From positions 1 through 7,260 of the forward strand of contig CAIVDB010000130.1 in NCBI GenBank assembly GCA_903904545.1: 7,260 nt of DNA, given 5' to 3'. The notes below the pieces were generated by a model. It was not told the origin of the DNA and did no database searches. It saw nothing but the letters and a program-made list of their open reading frames with translations. The position numbers and the translations under genes are program-made. Source of the stretch: an uncultured bacterium (GTDB lineage Bacteria; Patescibacteria; JAEDAM01; Absconditabacterales; Absconditicoccaceae). Below, one piece after another: positions 1-5,703 of the stretch (its first letter is position 1; each line of letters opens with the position of its first letter).

Positions 1-28
1 GTAAATCTTTTATCTTCTTTTTTTGACC

Positions 29-505
29 ATGGAAGAACAAATTACCCTTTTGACAACACTCCCTAGTGATGATGAGCTTTTCGAGGCCTTTATTGCCGCT
101 ATGAAGGAAGGCGTCCATGCTAATATTTCCGGCACAATCGACAAAATTTCTTGATTTGTAGAAAATGCAAAAGATGAGATCAAAAATCTTGTCCATGTGG
201 ACCCTACTACAGGACTCTCTTTGGATATTACTATCGAAAAAGGTGATATCGTCCTGGCTGCCTTTATTAGTAAGCAATCATGGCTGATGAGAGGTGCACT
301 CAAGATTTTACTTTCTACCGTAGGTGCAAGTACGTTCACCAACTTCGTAGCGAAGATGAAAAAAGATCCTGAAGATGTAAGAGTAACTACAGGTACATTG
401 TCTAAGATTATGACACTCTTCTTCGTGACTCATCTGGGAAAGAAATATCTTACACAAGAAACAGAAGCGACTATCCATGATAAGATTGCTGCCTTGTTTG
501 CATAA
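29..505 (+). CDS. Hypothetical protein, 158 aa, one UGA-Gly codon
   Basis: I do not recognise this protein. The frame is open from an in-frame TAA at 2-4, the first ATG is at 29, and it ends with TAA at 503-505. One in-frame TGA (152-154) becomes Gly42 in the context KISGFVENAK. The N-terminal third is acidic and probably helical. A moderately hydrophobic stretch around residues 72-105 (VLAAFISKQSW to about NFVAKM) might pack as amphipathic helices but is too broken by polar residues to call as a membrane segment. No signal peptide is visible. No Shine-Dalgarno site precedes the ATG; the leader is T-rich. The next gene follows after 24 bases on the same strand, so genes 29-2045 may be one transcript. 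The reading frame is well supported by length, termination and spacing; its function is unknown. Confidence 0.8.
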
Positions 506-529
506 TTTTATCCTTGCCTGAGAGAAGAA

Positions 530-1315
530 ATGGACATGATATTTAGCGATTCCAATCAATATGTACAAGATACTGAGGTACTCCAGAGTTCCTTAGGCTT
601 TGTCAGTGCGATGGATATCGATATTTATGTCAAAAGATCATTTTTTATCAATCAATGAACTACAAGTATCTCTGGAGGGGTGATTGCATCCTTTACCAAA
701 GATCATCTCGTCGATGAAGAATTTCTGTATTATCGTATTCAGTCTGAAAATTTACAACAGATCGCTTCTAAGTGAGTTATTAGTTGTACATTGGAAGGGA
801 AGAGCACTCTCATTCTGAGTCTTTTACAAGGATTGATCCAGTGAACTCCTATTATTGCAATTTTGATTATCTCTATAGCAATGTTCTTTTTACCTCCGAC
901 TATTGCTAAAATTTTTCGCCGAATCAGTGTAATAGGGATCATTATCACCTACACATTTTATGTATGGAAGATTGGACGTTTATTGTATAAGGCAGTAACC
1001 AATAGAGGAATAGACTATAATGGACTCAATGTTATTTATGATGAGGAAAGTGATATTGCTCTTATGCATCAAGAACACTTTGCTCTAGTCAAGCAATTGC
1101 AAGAAACCATTTGAGCCAGTAAAATAGTCTTTTATCAATGAATACTCCATGCAAAACAACTTATTCATAAACCCTCTTTGTGGAGAAGTATTCGATCTTT
1201 TTTCTTCCCTCACGAGGAAAATCCCATATCCTACGACCCACGTATTCACGAGACGAGCCAGAAACTTTTGTCAGCTTCCTTTATCTGACTAACGCCAACT
1301 CCCCCACATGCTTAA
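530..1315 (+). CDS. Membrane protein of unknown function, 261 aa, six UGA-Gly codons
   Basis: Only the C-terminal part is visible under the standard code. With UGA as Gly one frame runs from ATG 530 to TAA 1313-1315, with TGA at residues 43, 82, 105, 195, 204 and 253. Two adjacent hydrophobic segments, about residues 106-124 (PIIAILIISIAMFF) and 130-150 (RISVIGIIITYTFYVW), separated by the basic turn KIFRR, indicate a membrane hairpin. It splits an N-terminal domain of about 100 residues rich in beta-type sequence from a C-terminal domain of about 110 residues. The basic stretches beside the hairpin suggest that both soluble domains face the cytoplasm, which is inference. No family is recognised. 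The last codons overlap the start of the lipase-like gene by 8 bases, so translational coupling is likely and the two products may work together. GAGAGAAG just before the ATG is at best a weak ribosome site. Confidence 0.82.
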
Positions 1316-2045
1316 AGATTTTTTTCATCAGATACAACAAAAGCTCATCAGAAAAAAAGATCTGATTCCTTCTTCAATTAATGAATTAGCTCAAAAATAT
1401 AGCACACTCTTCGCACAAAAAGTGCTTCATGAAGTCGCTCTTTCTCCAGAAGATGCCTTGTGTGCACAGATCGCTGAAGAGAGTTATCATGAGCCAGTAC
1501 AACGCAGCAAACAATTGCAGTCCTATCATCTCGCAGATACCTATAGCTCATGAAGTGCTTGCGTGTACGTAGATGATCAAACGAAATGCTGCATTATCTG
1601 ATATAGAGGGACTGTTGTTACTGATGTGCATGATATCGCTAGTGATGCACAGATCGTCTTGGATGTCCAGTGAATTGATCCTAGGGTCCAAGAGGCTTTA
1701 CGTCTCTATGATACGATCAAAAGAGAGTTTCCTGGCTATGCGATCTGGGTGTGTGGCCATTCATTAGGAGGAACCTTTTCTTATATCGTTGCAAAACACA
1801 GACTCCCTGCACGTTGCGTAGTCTTTAATCCTGGAGTATCTTTGAATACCTTCTTTGTCCAGATGCTTGAGGATACGTTTAGGAAAAAAGTCTGGACACA
1901 AAACACGTATACCTACAAAATTCTAGGAGACATCATCTCTACGGTTGCTTTTGTCGGTCACGTCAAAACCTTTGTCATCAAGTGAGATAATCCTTTATCC
2001 TTGCACTTGTTAGTAAATTTTTTACCCAAAACGACTGAGACATAA
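1308..2045 (+). CDS. Class-3-lipase-like alpha/beta hydrolase, 245 aa
   Basis: Probably hydrolyses an ester or lipid. The nucleophile elbow VCGHSLGGTFSYIVAKH is at residues 148-164, with Ser152 as nucleophile, followed by VVFNPGVS. The upstream segment IIGYRGTVVTDVHDI, with RGT at 100-102, matches the oxyanion region of fungal-type class 3 lipases. Asp208 (ILGDIIS) and His233 (LSLHLLVNFLP) are suitable spacing candidates for the rest of the triad. Four TGAs read as Gly at residues 82, 98, 122 and 226; ending at the last one would remove His233. The stop is TAA 2043-2045. No signal peptide or clear membrane segment is seen, so a cytoplasmic or membrane-associated enzyme is likelier than a secreted one. 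The start ATG 1308 lies inside the end of the membrane-protein gene with no Shine-Dalgarno site. The family call is fairly sure; the substrate is unknown. Confidence 0.85.
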
Positions 2046-2090
2046 AATACTATTTGGATATTGCTTTTGAATACCAAGTAACTATCTTCT

Positions 2091-2118
2091 CTCTATAATT
2101 TATAATTTATCATTTATC
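2091..2118. repeat. Heptamer array, ATTTAT[AC] units
   Basis: After CTCTATA come the units ATTTATA, ATTTATC and ATTTATC with exact 7-base spacing, then a T/C-rich tract leading to the kinase ATG at 2134. The array contains two TATAAT hexamers (2094-2099 and 2101-2106) that could serve as -10 boxes. I see no convincing -35 box at normal spacing, so promoter activity is only possible. It fills the later part of the 88-base gap after the lipase gene; nothing else is recognised in that gap. Confidence 0.75.
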
Positions 2119-2133
2119 TTTTCTTCTTATTCT

Positions 2134-2703
2134 ATGTTTATCATTGGACTTACAGGAACTCTTGGTTCTGGAAAATGAACTATTGTAGACTACCTTATGG
2201 AGAAATACCATTTTGAGCATCTTTCTGCTACTGTTTTTATCACACAGGAAATCATCAAGAGGAATCTTCCTGTCGATAGAGACAATATGCGTATCGTTGC
2301 TGATGATCTTCGTAGGACCTATGGACCGGGATATATCATCGAACAACTCTATGTACAAGCAGTCCAGTCTGGAAAAAATGCTGTCATAGAAAGTGTAAGA
2401 GCTGTGGGAGAACTTGAGTTTCTCAAGAAACATCCTCATGTATCTTTGTGGGCGGTTGATGCGAATCCACGTATCAGATACCAGAGGATTGCACAAAGAA
2501 AAGGAGTCAAAGACAATGTAACATTTGACTATTTTCTCAAACAAGAAGCAAACGAATCCAACAATACTAATCCTAATGAGATGAATCTGCCTGCGTGTAT
2601 TGCTATGTCTGATTATCATCTTACCAATAATGGAACCAAGGAAGAATTATGGAAACAAGCAGATGCTATCATATGGCAATTGAATATAGATAGTAAATTG
2701 TAG
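2134..2703 (+). CDS. P-loop kinase of the dephospho-CoA / nucleotide kinase type, 189 aa
   Basis: A phosphate-transferring P-loop enzyme. The Walker A motif GTLGSGKGT is at residues 8-16, and its Gly15 is encoded by TGA 2176-2178, matching the GSGKGT/S loop of nucleotide kinases. Further family-like features are DDLRRTYGPGYIIEQL, NAVIESVRAVGELEFL, LWAVDANPRIRYQRI (residues from about 107), and the C-terminal SDYHLTNNGTKEELW, which resembles the ADxxIxNNGsxeeL tail of CoaE-like kinases. The start ATG 2134 gives the normal MFIIGLTG N-terminus; the stop is TAG. Under the standard code a start at 2197 would lose the whole ATP-binding loop. The product could be a dephospho-CoA kinase or a deoxynucleoside monophosphate kinase; I cannot decide which from sequence alone. 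No Shine-Dalgarno site is present. It stands between two heptamer arrays. Confidence 0.88.
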
Positions 2704-2720
2704 ATGGAGAAGAGTTGAAA

Positions 2721-2765
2721 ATTACGGATTACCAATTTATAATACAACATTTATAATTTATAATT
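2721..2765. repeat. Heptamer array, ATTnnnn units, six and a half copies
   Basis: The units ATTACGG, ATTACCA, ATTTATA, ATACAAC, ATTTATA and ATTTATA, then ATT, run with unbroken 7-base spacing between the kinase stop and the pduL start. Unit sequences drift while the period holds. ATTTATA is shared with the array at 2091-2118. TATAAT hexamers occur in it and could act as a -10 for pduL, but no matching -35 was found. Confidence 0.8.
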
Positions 2766-2773
2766 CCCCTTCC

Positions 2774-3340
2774 ATGAGGATCCCTATATGAATTTCCAAT
2801 AGACATATCCATCTTTCTCAGATTGATATGGAAAAACTCTTCGGTAAAGGATACCAACTTCAGCAAGACAAACCCCTGTCACAACCAGGAAAATTTTCTT
2901 GTAAAGAAACACTTACCCTCGTCTGACCCCAGGGAAGAATAGAAAAAGTAAGGATTATGTGGCCTACCAGAAAATGCACGCAAGTAGAACTTTTGAGGTG
3001 AGATACCTTTATCCTTGGATGTGAGGCTCCAGTCCGCGTATCTGGGAATATTCAGGAAAGTGGAAGTCTCACCCTCGTCGGCCCTCAATGAGAGGTTTTT
3101 GTTTCTCAAGGGGTGATTGTAGCCCAAAGACATTTGCACTGCACGATCCCAGAAGCAAGGGATTTATGAGTCCACCACAATCAAATCGTCAAAATAAAAA
3201 TACCTGGCCCAAGAGAACTCGTCTTTGATCAGGTAAAAGTCAGGGTCAGAGATGATGCAGCGCTTGATTTTCATATTGATAGAGAAGAAGCAAATGCTTC
3301 TTGAATAGAAAAATGAGATCGAGGTATAATTGTAAAATAA
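2774..3340 (+). CDS. pduL: Phosphate acyltransferase of the PduL family, 188 aa
   Basis: Interconverts acyl-CoA plus phosphate with acyl phosphate plus CoA, supporting substrate-level ATP formation together with an acyl/acetate kinase. The protein aligns throughout with PduL: PIGISNRHIHLS (residues 4-15), TLVGPQG twice, TRKCTQVE (65-72), APVRVSGN, VIVAQRHLH (114-122) and FHIDREEANASG. The likely metal ligands His11, His13, Glu72, His120, His122 and His167 and the phosphate-binding Arg66 are all present. Seven TGAs become Gly (residues 6, 51, 76, 106, 132, 177 and 181), mostly at family glycines, so 7 of 18 glycines use UGA. One oddity is Trp63, where the family normally has Gly in the GPxR motif. 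No N-terminal encapsulation peptide is present and there are no shell genes nearby, so a free cytosolic enzyme is expected. The TAA stop is the first part of the downstream heptamer array. Confidence 0.95.
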
Positions 3341-3372
3341 TTTTTAATGCGTAATGCGTAATGTTTAATTAT
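3338..3372 (+). repeat. Heptamer array with TAA in every unit, starting at the pduL stop
   Basis: The units TAATTTT, TAATGCG, TAATGCG, TAATGTT and TAATTAT follow each other exactly every seven bases; the first TAA is the pduL stop codon. Because the period is 7, TAA falls in all three forward frames. It is partly complementary to the array at 3401-3428 (TTAATGC at 3344-3350 pairs with GCATTAA at 3405-3411). Confidence 0.85.
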
Positions 3373-3400
3373 TGAGTTTTTTGTATACAAGATTCCTTCA

Positions 3401-3428
3401 CTAAGCATTAATCCTTAATCCTTAAACA
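3401..3428 (-). repeat. Heptamer array, TTAATCC type, inverted relative to 3338-3372
   Basis: The units CTAAGCA, TTAATCC, TTAATCC and TTAAACA are seven bases apart. On the minus strand, the direction in which nrdG is read, each unit gives TTAA, so TAA recurs every seven bases. The 28 bases between this array and 3338-3372 (3373-3400) hold no gene. Confidence 0.8.
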
Positions 3429-3449
3429 CCTGCCTGCCGGTAGGCAAGG
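3429..3449. repeat. GC-rich palindrome, TGCCTGCCGGTAGGCA type
   Basis: TGCCT (3431-3435) pairs with AGGCA (3442-3446), extended inward by G3436-T3441 (a G-U pair in RNA) around a CCGG loop. Its GC content is in sharp contrast to the AT-rich surroundings. No T run follows on either strand, so it is not a standard intrinsic terminator, though it lies between convergent genes. It resembles, from memory, a short palindrome common between genes in candidate-phyla genomes; that needs a search. Confidence 0.65.
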
Positions 3450-3466
3450 TTCAACATTTGCAAGAA

Positions 3467-4177
3467 CTATTTTCTCACCTCACAATGTTGGACATATTTG
3501 CTTGCCATGGTTTTGAGTTCGAGCAATTCATCATCCGTAAACGGTTGGCCTCCAAAGTCAGGATCCAAGGTATTTCCTCAGATATAATTCTGTAAATAAT
3601 AATGTTTCGCTCCTCTGATATACTGGGCCATAAGCTCAATATCTTCTATAGTGTGCATTCACTTGATCACCGTCGTCCTATATTCGAAATCGATATCTCC
3701 TTCCAATAGGGTCTGGAGCAACTTTTGGTAACTGTAGAAAAAATCATCGGGTTGTTGGGCTCCTACCGCCTCATGATAGCGATGTAAAGCATGTTTGAGA
3801 TCGACAGCTACATAATCTAATATGCCATCCTGGATCATTCTTTTGACGATTTTGTAGTCTCTGCCATTGGTATCAAGCTTTACGAGAAAGCCCATGTCTT
3901 TGATTTTCTTGGCGATATCATAGAGGTCATTTTGAAGCGTTGGTTCTCCACCACAGATACTGACCCCATCGAGTAAACCCCTTCTGGACTCGAGAAAATT
4001 AAAGAAGACCTCTTCAGGAATAAGGTCATTTTGGAAGAGCATCATCTTCTCTGGAAGGACACATTCAGGATTATGACAAAAACTGCAGCGAAAATTACAT
4101 CACTGGGTAAAAATGACACAGGCAATTTTGCCTGGATAATCTATCATTGTCGACTGTTGGATACCTGCTATTTTCAT
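3467..4177 (-). CDS. nrdG: Anaerobic ribonucleotide reductase activase, radical SAM, 236 aa
   Basis: Expected to generate the glycyl radical on class III ribonucleotide reductase, making dNTP synthesis possible without oxygen. The N-terminus MKIAGIQQSTMIDYPGKIACVIFTQG leads to the CxxxCxxC iron-sulphur motif at Cys27, Cys31 and Cys34 (CNFRCSFCHNPE). The SAM-site motif ICGGEPT is at 74-80, and the tail YLQNYIGGNTLDPDF is typical of the longer NrdG group (TIGR02495-like). TGA encodes Gly26 directly before Cys27, Gly173 and Gly200; the standard code would give a fragment without the cluster-binding cysteines. The stop is TAG. No nrdD is in the window, so activation of another glycyl-radical enzyme cannot be excluded. 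It is the last minus-strand gene, 40 bases after the four-helix-bundle gene, and converges on pduL. No Shine-Dalgarno site is visible. Confidence 0.92.
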
Positions 4178-4181
4178 AGGG

Positions 4182-4216
4182 ACTAATAACTAAAAACGAA
4201 GAACTAAAAACTATAA
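4182..4216 (-). repeat. Heptamer array, ACTAAAA units, left arm of the cassette
   Basis: ACTAATA, ACTAAAA, ACGAAGA, ACTAAAA and ACTATAA occur with exact 7-base spacing between the nrdG start and the four-helix-bundle stop. On the minus strand the units read TTTTAGT, so TAG recurs about every seven bases downstream of that gene, with one unit missing it. Confidence 0.85.
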
Positions 4217-4217
4217 T

Positions 4218-4574
4218 TTATTTTTTACTTTTTAGAGTTTTGATAGAAGAGACTAATATTTTTATTATTTCTGTACATATAGTCCGGAGTTTTGTATAAT
4301 CAAGTTGATTAATGTATCCTGTATCTTTGAGTATATCTAGCCGATATGCTGATTCATTAGCTTCTTTGAGAGCAATACTCATCTTACTGATAAAATCTGC
4401 TTTTGATTGACCAAATTCTGCTTCACGAATTAGTGCTCCAATACTTGTTCCTGATCTTAGAAGTTGTTTACTTAACGTATGTTCTTTCTTATATTCAACA
4501 AGATGTTGATATAATTTTACAATCTGGATTGCAAAATCGTAACTTTTTTTCTTTAAAATACTTTCTTCTCTCAT
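4218..4574 (-). CDS. Four-helix-bundle protein, S23/IVP (23S rRNA intervening sequence) family
   Basis: A 118-aa protein close to the usual family length. Recognisable features are the N-terminal KSYDFAIQIVKLYQHL, then LSKQLLRSGTSIGALIREAEFGQSKADFISKMSIALKEANES, and a final long helix ending TLKSKK. This pattern fits the PF05635/TIGR02436 family, which folds as a four-helix bundle. These proteins were first found encoded inside 23S rRNA intervening sequences; the molecular role is not established. This copy lies between protein genes, not in rRNA. It is the only complete gene here without TGA: its four glycines all use GGN, although four codons are weak evidence. It alone has a strong Shine-Dalgarno site. 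The stop is TAA. Gene and flanking inverted arrays look like an inserted cassette. Confidence 0.92.
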   Translation of the reverse strand: MREESILKKKSYDFAIQIVKLYQHLVEYKKEHTLSKQLLRSGTSIGALIREAEFGQSKADFISKMSIALKEANESAYRLDILKDTGYINQLDYTKLRTICTEIIKILVSSIKTLKSKK

Positions 4575-4580
4575 TAGTTT

Positions 4581-4585
4581 CTCCT
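4581..4585 (-). promoter_or_regulatory. Shine-Dalgarno site AGGAG for the four-helix-bundle gene
   Basis: On the minus strand CAGGAGAAACTAATG places AGGAG six bases before the ATG at 4574. The other starts in the window lack such a site or have only weak purine stretches (AAGGG before 6108, GAGAG before 530), so this start signal differs in kind from its neighbours. Confidence 0.8.
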
Positions 4586-4600
4586 GTTAATAATTAAAGA

Positions 4601-4643
4601 AGTTTTCTGACTTTTAACTTTTAGTTTTTAACTTTTAGTTATT
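4601..4643 (-). repeat. Heptamer array, right arm of the cassette, containing the maf stop
   Basis: Units such as CTTTTAA, CTTTTAG, TTTTTAA and CTTTTAG (4611-4638) continue with 7-base spacing. On the minus strand TAA occurs at the maf stop (4641-4639) and then every seven bases. It is inverted relative to 4182-4216. Confidence 0.85.
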
Positions 4644-5223
4644 CTACCTTATATCATAAATCTTTGATCATTTTCATAATTCTCGCAATAGGTGTACCTA
4701 TCATATTCAGCGGTTCTCCTATTATACTCTCGATGAATGTAGAACTATATTGATTGTAGGGATTAAATCCATGTGCATGGGTTTTATAATTATCGGTCCC
4801 ATCATCCAAGTATCTATTTATATCTGTATCATCATACGCTCTTAGCTTTGCCTTGGTGATTACACAGTCAGAAAGTTGCTGTTGCGTAGCCAAGTTGATT
4901 GCATAAATGCCGGTATAATAGGAGAATTCTTTGCCTGACATAGCTTGTAGTCTCTCAAATCACTCTTGTCTAGATTTGGGCTTCTCTAATATTTTCCCAT
5001 CGAAATAAGCAACAGAATCAAATCAGATAACGATAGCTTCAGCACACTCTTTAGCAACAGCCTCTGTTTTGAGTTGAGAAAGATACTTCACCAAAGCTTC
5101 TGGTTCTGTAGGTCTGTCGGCAGTATATTCATCTACGTTACTTCCCTTAGCCTCAAAGGGGATGCCTGATTTTGTAAACACCTCTATCCTAGAGGGAGAT
5201 GTTGTTGCAAGGACTAATTTCAT
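4639..5223 (-). CDS. maf: Maf-type nucleoside triphosphate pyrophosphatase, 194 aa
   Basis: Maf proteins cleave canonical or modified NTPs to NMP and pyrophosphate, limiting misincorporation. The start MKLVLATTSPSRIEVF carries the family SPxR segment (residues 9-12). Further on are IVIGFDSVAYFDGKILEKP with the catalytic-type Asp69, MSGKEFSYYTGIYAI (95-109), and a C-terminus of the family type including IIGEPLNMIG. Three TGAs read as Gly at residues 67, 88 and 190; the last gives the tail IKDLGYKVE before TAA. The family motif GADT is here GFDS, so the substrate class cannot be assigned. ATG 5223 is chosen because it gives the normal short N-terminus; TTG 5238 would add five residues. The gene follows the deoxyribosyltransferase-like gene by 24 bases. 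Its stop codon lies inside the heptamer array. Confidence 0.92.
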
Positions 5224-5247
5224 GTGATAGGAGTACAAGATAAATGC

Positions 5248-5700
5248 TTATTGTATTTTACTTACGTCTCAGTTTATAACTATAGGTTTAGTTGCTACTA
5301 TTTCATCGAGATAGTGGATTCTTTCACTGGGCTGGGGAAGTGGATTGTACAGAAATATCTTTTTATCAAAGCCATAAGCAAATCACATTTCCATCAAAGT
5401 ATTCCCTCCGATATAATTTTCTATTCATTTCTTGTCTAGGTTGAGCACTAAGATTGCGTCTGATGATGCAATGAGATTTCGATATCTTTTGATGACATCT
5501 ACCGATGCATTTTGTCTAAATATTGTGTCTCCTCCCTGTGCATTCTTTGTCTGTAGAAATTCTTCATAGGGAATCTCTCCATTGGCTATCTTCTGTGCCA
5601 TATACGGGATATTCACCTCATGATACAGAGCCTCTAACTGCTCTTTGAGTTCAAGCATCTTTGGTGTAAATTCGATACTTCCGCAAATGATAACTTTCAT
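5248..5700 (-). CDS. Nucleoside 2-deoxyribosyltransferase-like protein, 150 aa
   Basis: Rossmann-like protein with the start MKVIICGSIEF, the strand SDAILVLN (residues 80-87), and the signature NYIGGNTLMEMGFAYGFDKKIFLYN (95-119). Glu104 in TLMEMG is at the position of the catalytic nucleophile Glu of nucleoside deoxyribosyltransferases and related N-hydrolases (DNPH1-like). The product may transfer or hydrolyse deoxyribose on nucleosides or nucleotides; the exact reaction is inferred. Three TGAs read as Gly: residues 92, 106 (the Gly after Glu-Met) and 144. The stop is TAA. Three bases separate it from the upstream paralogue, so the two are surely cotranscribed. It is 16 residues longer than the paralogue, partly in the middle segment. 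There is no Shine-Dalgarno site. Confidence 0.8.
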
Positions 5701-5703
5701 ACA

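Larger units (their letters stand above)
4182..4643 (-). mobile_element. Putative IVP cassette bounded by inverted heptamer arrays
   Basis: A 462-bp unit: an array at 4182-4216, one four-helix-bundle gene, and an array at about 4601-4643 in the opposite orientation. The arms share a perfect 11-base inverted repeat, AATAACTAAAA at 4185-4195 and TTTTAGTTATT at 4633-4643. Over 33 aligned bases about 24 match. In the operon transcript the arms could pair and bracket the gene, as flanking repeats do for S23 genes within 23S rRNA intervening sequences. Mobility is inferred from the structure; no transposase or clear target duplication is seen. The element lies between maf and nrdG, and its outer arm supplies the maf stop codon. 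Confidence 0.5.

Noticed and set aside
2061..2106. Sigma-70 promoter before the kinase (TTGAAT with TATAAT)
   Set aside because: The spacer is about 21 bases and the TATAAT boxes are part of a heptamer repeat, so they cannot be told from repeat sequence.
2110..2619. Open frame of 169 codons on the minus strand opposite the kinase
   Set aside because: It has no family features, and the plus strand carries a full P-loop kinase with Walker A and CoaE-like tail; this is an antisense shadow.
29..3340. Pseudogenes broken by many nonsense mutations, or selenocysteine insertion
   Set aside because: Every break is TGA, never TAA or TAG, the frames stay conserved across it, and the sites match family glycines rather than Cys or Sec.
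3452..3490. Inverted repeat CAACATT/AATGTTG around the nrdG stop as a terminator
   Set aside because: Only 7 base pairs with a 25-base loop and no following T run; partly within codons; easily chance.
4182..4643. Diversity-generating retroelement, suggested by the Avd-like four-helix bundle
   Set aside because: No reverse transcriptase and no template/variable repeat pair exist in the window.
2091..4643. CRISPR array
   Set aside because: Units are only seven bases, contiguous without spacers, and no cas gene is present.
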